This document shows positions 4,752-7,891 of a stretch of 7,891 nt of DNA, in pieces; positions within the stretch are counted from its first letter, which is position 1, and each line of letters opens with the position of its first letter. Under the pieces are notes generated by a model. The model made no database searches. It saw only the letters and a program-made list of their open reading frames with translations, and was not told where the DNA came from. The translations under genes and the position numbers were made by a program. The DNA is from a bacterium (GTDB taxonomy: Bacteria > Babelota > Babeliae > Babelales > GCA-2401785), in NCBI GenBank assembly GCA_030629865.1, contig DAOVOC010000041.1, forward strand, positions 1-7,891, written 5' to 3'.

Positions 4752-6386
4752 TTAATAACGGCTTGGTATTTTTTTGCTTAGTGCGCTGAAAAGTATCAAC
4801 AGAGCGAATGATACGGTCAGTGCCGTCGTAAATGAAAGAAATAATGATGTTTTATATCCCATTGCCGAAGTTAGGCCTGCAACGAGAAAACCGAGTGTGC
4901 TACCCACCGCCAATGGTCCCAAATATTGTGATTGTGCTTTTATAAAGTCGAAATGATTAACGTTACTGTTACTTGATGTGATGATCAACAAGTCTGCTAT
5001 AGGCGACATACTGCTCCCTGCAGTGGTACCAGCTATAACAGAACCGACTAGAGGGTACAGCAAAGGAAGCATGGCTACTGGAGTGGGTGTTGCAAAGCCT
5101 ACTAGCTCTGTGAGCATCGGGATAACAATCGGGAACATTAGCGTCATCGTAGCCCATGAAGATCCCATGCTAAATGCTATTAAAGCACTCAAAAGAAATG
5201 TGGCCATTGGAAGAAATTCAATATTAATGACGGGCATTAATGTGTGTGCAATGTATTTTCCTGTGTACAAATCTTTGGTTAAAAATTCGGTAAACGAAAG
5301 TGCAAGCACAAGTACAATGACCGATTGGCCCATTTCCTTAATGCCGGTCCAATATGTTTTAAAGAGTTGTTTGATTGTTGATCTGCCTTTGATGAAATAC
5401 AATATTGTGCTGTAAATCAGTGTTATAGCTGTTGAAAGAATCAGCGCTACGTACATATTTGCTTTTGCTAGAGCCTCGATTAGTCCATTATTTCCGCCAA
5501 AAAACCAGTATCCACCAGAATAGAGGGTTACAATAACAATTAAGGCTATCAATAAAATGAGTGGAGAGAGAAAATTAAATAGTGAGTGTGAATTGGGATG
5601 GTGAGTGCTTGGTGCAAAAACATGTTCTTTGTGTCCACCGTAGAGATTGCCTGTTTTTTCTGCAATATGTTCGTATTTTCCAATTGTTCCGTAAGAAATT
5701 CCCATTTTTACTACAAACCAGCCGCACAAAATTGTCAAAATTGATTGGAAAATAAATGGAATTGATTTTATAAAAACATAAAATGCTTCAGCTGCTACAT
5801 ATGTTGTTGCGCTAGTTGGATGTACGCCGCCATTGGCAATAAACATTGTGATTGGTGGTCCCCACGCTGAAATAGGAATAAGTGTACAAAGTGGTGCTGC
5901 CAAAGTAGTTACAAGAAATGCAATTTTAATTCGCGGAATTTTAAAAACATCTGTTAAAAAAGGCATTACTGACGATGTTGTGATTGCATTAAGATAGTCG
6001 TCAATAAATAACGAAAGTGAAAATAATAATGTTGCATTTTGAGCTGATTTTTTGTCTTGTAGCTTTTTTCTCAAAAATTCTGCATAGGCAAATGCATCAC
6101 CAGAATGCTCCATAAGAGCCATAACCATGCCAAGCATCAGTAGGAACAGGAACAGGAATAGGCGTTCGCTTGCCAAAAATGTTTTCCATGAAAGGAAGTT
6201 GGGCAGTTCCGTGATTTTTAGAAAATGTGTTGTGATAAGTTTTAGCGCTTTTATAGGAGCGAGTTTTGTTGCCATCAGAGCTGCAGTTACTATGCCTGCT
6301 ATTAAGGATGTTTTTATATTGCGGGTCCAAAAAACTAAAATGAGCGTGAGTGCTGGAGGAAGGAGTGAGAGTATGGAAAGTTCCAT
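4752..6386 (-). CDS. NhaC-family Na+/H+ antiporter-like membrane transporter
   Basis: A 544-residue polytopic membrane protein with about 11-13 hydrophobic segments. NhaC-family landmarks are present: the N-terminal SLLPPALTLILVFWTRNI (7-24), FIDDYLNAIT (127-136), CTLIPISAWG (167-176), FSMGSSWATM (405-414) and AGSSMSPIAD (456-465). Family members exchange Na+ for H+, and some exchange carboxylates or amino acids, so the substrate is not fixed by homology. The motif that in many NhaC proteins reads like GDHCSPISD is here GSSMSPIAD, losing the Asp, His and Cys, which may indicate a different substrate or coupling ion. A hydrophilic loop around 236-268 contains several His. AAGGA lies four bases before the ATG. 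The gene starts 62 bases after the Lnt-like gene and ends 13 bases before the kinase-like gene. Confidence 0.85.
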   Translation of the reverse strand: MELSILSLLPPALTLILVFWTRNIKTSLIAGIVTAALMATKLAPIKALKLITTHFLKITELPNFLSWKTFLASERLFLFLFLLMLGMVMALMEHSGDAFAYAEFLRKKLQDKKSAQNATLLFSLSLFIDDYLNAITTSSVMPFLTDVFKIPRIKIAFLVTTLAAPLCTLIPISAWGPPITMFIANGGVHPTSATTYVAAEAFYVFIKSIPFIFQSILTILCGWFVVKMGISYGTIGKYEHIAEKTGNLYGGHKEHVFAPSTHHPNSHSLFNFLSPLILLIALIVIVTLYSGGYWFFGGNNGLIEALAKANMYVALILSTAITLIYSTILYFIKGRSTIKQLFKTYWTGIKEMGQSVIVLVLALSFTEFLTKDLYTGKYIAHTLMPVINIEFLPMATFLLSALIAFSMGSSWATMTLMFPIVIPMLTELVGFATPTPVAMLPLLYPLVGSVIAGTTAGSSMSPIADLLIITSSNSNVNHFDFIKAQSQYLGPLAVGSTLGFLVAGLTSAMGYKTSLFLSFTTALTVSFALLILFSALSKKIPSRY

Positions 6387-6427
6387 GTTTTCCTTTAAAT
6401 TGTCAGTAATAAAATCATTTAAAAAAG

Positions 6428-6433
6428 AGTATA
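6428..6433 (-). promoter_or_regulatory. Possible internal -10 box TATACT before the antiporter gene
   Basis: On the minus strand TATACT (five of six consensus positions) lies about 41 bases before the antiporter ATG, in the 62-base gap. No good -35 box is seen at the right distance. An internal promoter is possible, but in this AT-rich DNA the match may be chance. Confidence 0.25.
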
Positions 6434-6448
6434 GCGATTTTTAGAAAA

Positions 6449-7753
6449 TTAGGCTTTAGTCTTATCGAAAGCGCCGCTGTACGAAACTAATTCAAGTCCG
6501 TATTTTGCACTGACATACACAATTGGTTTTCCATGCCAAGCACTCGAAAACCGTACAAAGCATTGAATAATATTGGATGTTTGTTCTGGAAACCATGATT
6601 CATTGGCCAAAAGGACAGTGACCTCATTTTCAGAATCAACAGTTTTCATCCACGAAAAATTACTGAAAAAATCATAGCAAACAATTGGAACAAGGCTTAG
6701 TGGGCCAATGTTAACGCGATCGTAATTTTGATTTTCACCTTTCAGTATACCTTCTTCAGTGAATGGGCAAACTGTTTTCTTGTCGATCAACTTTTCTAGC
6801 TTTTTATTATGGATCCAGCCGACGGCCTGACAACAGCCAGTAGCTACAAGTTGTTCATTATCATTTAGCATGATTTTTTGTACCCAATTCATGGTGACAG
6901 TTCCTTTGGGAGCAATTTGTCGACGTGTTCCAACAATAAAGTGACTGTTTTTAGGGATCGACTCTCCCCAAGTGTTTATATAACCGTATTTGATATTAAG
7001 AGGATGTGGAAAAGCGCATTCCGGGGCTAAAAAAACTAGTGTTTTTTCTGTGTTATGTATTTTAGAGCTTTCGCATTTGAGTGCCGTGCGAATTTTCTGA
7101 CCAGAATAAAATGATGATCCTCGTTTGGCATCAAATCGTGCGCATAATTTTTTGTCGAGTTGCCGAAAATCTGTTTGACTAATTTTTTTTATTATTTGAG
7201 GTGAGGTTTTGCATTTAATTGATGAGAGGGATTTTAAAAAAGTTTTAGATTTTGCTAGCGGCAAAAAAGGCCAAAAGAAAGGATATCCTTGTATTACGCC
7301 CAAAGGAGCAAATCCAAAATTTACGAGATAGAAAAAATATGGGATCAGCATTGTTGCGGCGGCAAGGGCTCTAATCGTGCTTGACCATTTGAAGGCTCTA
7401 AAAAAATGGCAGATAAAAACTTGAAGGAGAGTGAAAAAAGCATGAGTTAATGAAAATAAAACTAAAAAGAGTGCAAAAAACCCGTAGCCTTGGGCTAAAA
7501 CATAGCAATTTGGGTAAATGTGTGGTGCCCGTGCAAGCCACCAAAACTGTGGAGCAAGACATGCTGCGCCCCAGATTAATCCGAAAATAAAAGCTTTCCA
7601 CCATGTTTTTTTGAACTTGGCTTGTGAAATCGAGATTATAAGTGCAATCCAAAAAATAAGAGAGGGGATCACAAGCCAGCAGGTGAGTGCATTGCCGAAG
7701 AAGGCTGTATTCCAGCAGACAACACTAAGAAATAGTAAGTACCATTCATACAT
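6449..7753 (-). CDS. Apolipoprotein N-acyltransferase-like (Lnt) membrane protein, shortened and divergent
   Basis: A 434-residue protein with an N-terminal membrane part (about five or six segments up to residue 147) and a C-terminal nitrilase-like domain. The Lnt layout shows in FGLIWGAACLAPQFWWLARA (57-76), FAPLGVIQGYPFFWPFLPLA (148-167), then Glu245 in APECAFP, Lys325 in IDKKTVCPFTEE (323-334) and Cys359 in PIVCYD, which form the Glu-Lys-Cys triad. Lys325 and Glu333 are spaced as the E. coli YDK...PFGE residues; the Glu following the catalytic Cys-Tyr is Asp361 here. Lnt adds the third acyl chain to lipoproteins. Compared with a typical length near 500 residues, it lacks both the membrane helix before the nitrilase domain and the final one, and ends at about the ID..G turn. 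The 62 bases to the next gene leave no room for a frameshifted remainder. A ribosome site GGGA lies nine bases before the ATG. It is the first gene of the operon; another nitrilase-type acyltransferase function is possible. Confidence 0.72.
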   Translation of the reverse strand: MYEWYLLFLSVVCWNTAFFGNALTCWLVIPSLIFWIALIISISQAKFKKTWWKAFIFGLIWGAACLAPQFWWLARAPHIYPNCYVLAQGYGFFALFLVLFSLTHAFFTLLQVFICHFFRAFKWSSTIRALAAATMLIPYFFYLVNFGFAPLGVIQGYPFFWPFLPLAKSKTFLKSLSSIKCKTSPQIIKKISQTDFRQLDKKLCARFDAKRGSSFYSGQKIRTALKCESSKIHNTEKTLVFLAPECAFPHPLNIKYGYINTWGESIPKNSHFIVGTRRQIAPKGTVTMNWVQKIMLNDNEQLVATGCCQAVGWIHNKKLEKLIDKKTVCPFTEEGILKGENQNYDRVNIGPLSLVPIVCYDFFSNFSWMKTVDSENEVTVLLANESWFPEQTSNIIQCFVRFSSAWHGKPIVYVSAKYGLELVSYSGAFDKTKA

Positions 7754-7807
7754 TGGCTTGTTTCCCTTTCTGAATTTTTTATTGTGCCATTGAGATTAGT
7801 TTTTTAT

Positions 7808-7817
7808 TCAGCGCTGA
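7808..7817 (-). promoter_or_regulatory. 10-bp palindrome TCAGCGCTGA with overlapping TTGACT
   Basis: TCAGCGCTGA is a perfect palindrome 55 bases upstream of the Lnt-like start codon. On the minus strand TTGACT (7817-7822) abuts it and could be a -35 box, with the palindrome in the spacer, but the matching -10 is poor (ACTAAT or CTAATC). It is a candidate operator or transcript hairpin for the minus-strand operon. Confidence 0.3.
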
Positions 7818-7852
7818 GTCAAAGTTTAAAAGTTTCTCTGAAAAACGGTTTT

Positions 7853-7858
7853 ATTATA
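7853..7858 (-). promoter_or_regulatory. Consensus -10 box TATAAT upstream of the minus-strand operon
   Basis: A perfect TATAAT on the minus strand lies 99 bases upstream of the Lnt-like ATG and would give a leader of roughly 90 bases. The -35 region 16-18 bases further upstream has no good TTGACA match, so the promoter would be -10-driven or need an activator. This is the best visible candidate for operon transcription. Confidence 0.4.
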
Positions 7859-7891
7859 GAACAAATAAAATGTTGAATTTGTGCACCTGTA

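Noticed and set aside
4978..5415. 145-residue plus-strand open frame
   Set aside because: It lies wholly antisense to the NhaC-like gene, has no recognisable domain and no support for expression; it is a shadow of the real coding frame.
6127..6444. 105-residue plus-strand open frame antisense to the antiporter start
   Set aside because: Its composition is Arg/Ser/Lys-rich without a domain, and it overlaps a well-supported gene on the other strand.
6390..6448. Frameshifted remainder of the Lnt-like C-terminus
   Set aside because: Only 62 bases separate it from the antiporter gene, with stops and AT-rich sequence; no frame encodes a further membrane helix.

Overview
The window is AT-rich DNA from a bacterium. 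It is gene-dense, uses ATG and TTG starts preceded by Shine-Dalgarno sites, and carries rpsF-rpsR. No gene identifies the lineage. The S6 protein has an unusually long tail, the Lnt-like protein is divergent and shortened, and a HipA-like kinase carries an apparent signal peptide. Together these suggest a little-studied, possibly host-associated lineage such as Candidatus Dependentiae (TM6). That placement is a low-confidence inference, not something the sequence proves.

Layout, plus strand (1-2625): two tandem paralogous regulators (1-672 and 849-1526) each join an XRE-type helix-turn-helix to a LexA/CI-like S24 fold. They are identical over 34 consecutive residues of the DNA-binding domain. 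Both appear to have lost the self-cleavage machinery, so they are better read as constitutive repressors or sensors than as SOS-type cleavable repressors. The gap between them holds a likely promoter whose -35 box lies inside a TTGAC-N5-GTCAA palindrome, a good candidate operator. A 166-base leader follows, then rpsF (TTG start, long charged C-terminal tail) overlapping rpsR by one base. A strong intrinsic terminator ends this block.

Layout, minus strand (7753 down to 2624): four genes run in one direction with gaps of 62, 13 and 33 bases, so they probably form an operon. In transcription order they are a shortened apolipoprotein N-acyltransferase-like membrane protein, an NhaC-family antiporter, a HipA/PI4K-like kinase with an N-terminal hydrophobic segment, and an S33-type alpha/beta hydrolase lipoprotein. 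A perfect TATAAT -10 box and a 10-bp palindrome lie upstream in 7754-7891. All four products are predicted to be in the membrane, lipid-anchored or exported, so the operon looks devoted to the envelope. The Lnt-like enzyme could in principle act on the hydrolase lipoprotein encoded at the operon's end.

The plus-strand and minus-strand blocks converge at about 2620, where the terminator U-tract of rpsR overlaps the stop codon of the hydrolase gene. No tRNA, rRNA, CRISPR array, insertion sequence or integrase is visible. The points most worth following are the non-cleavable-looking tandem repressors with their candidate operator, the apparently exported HipA-like kinase, and the reduced Lnt-like protein.
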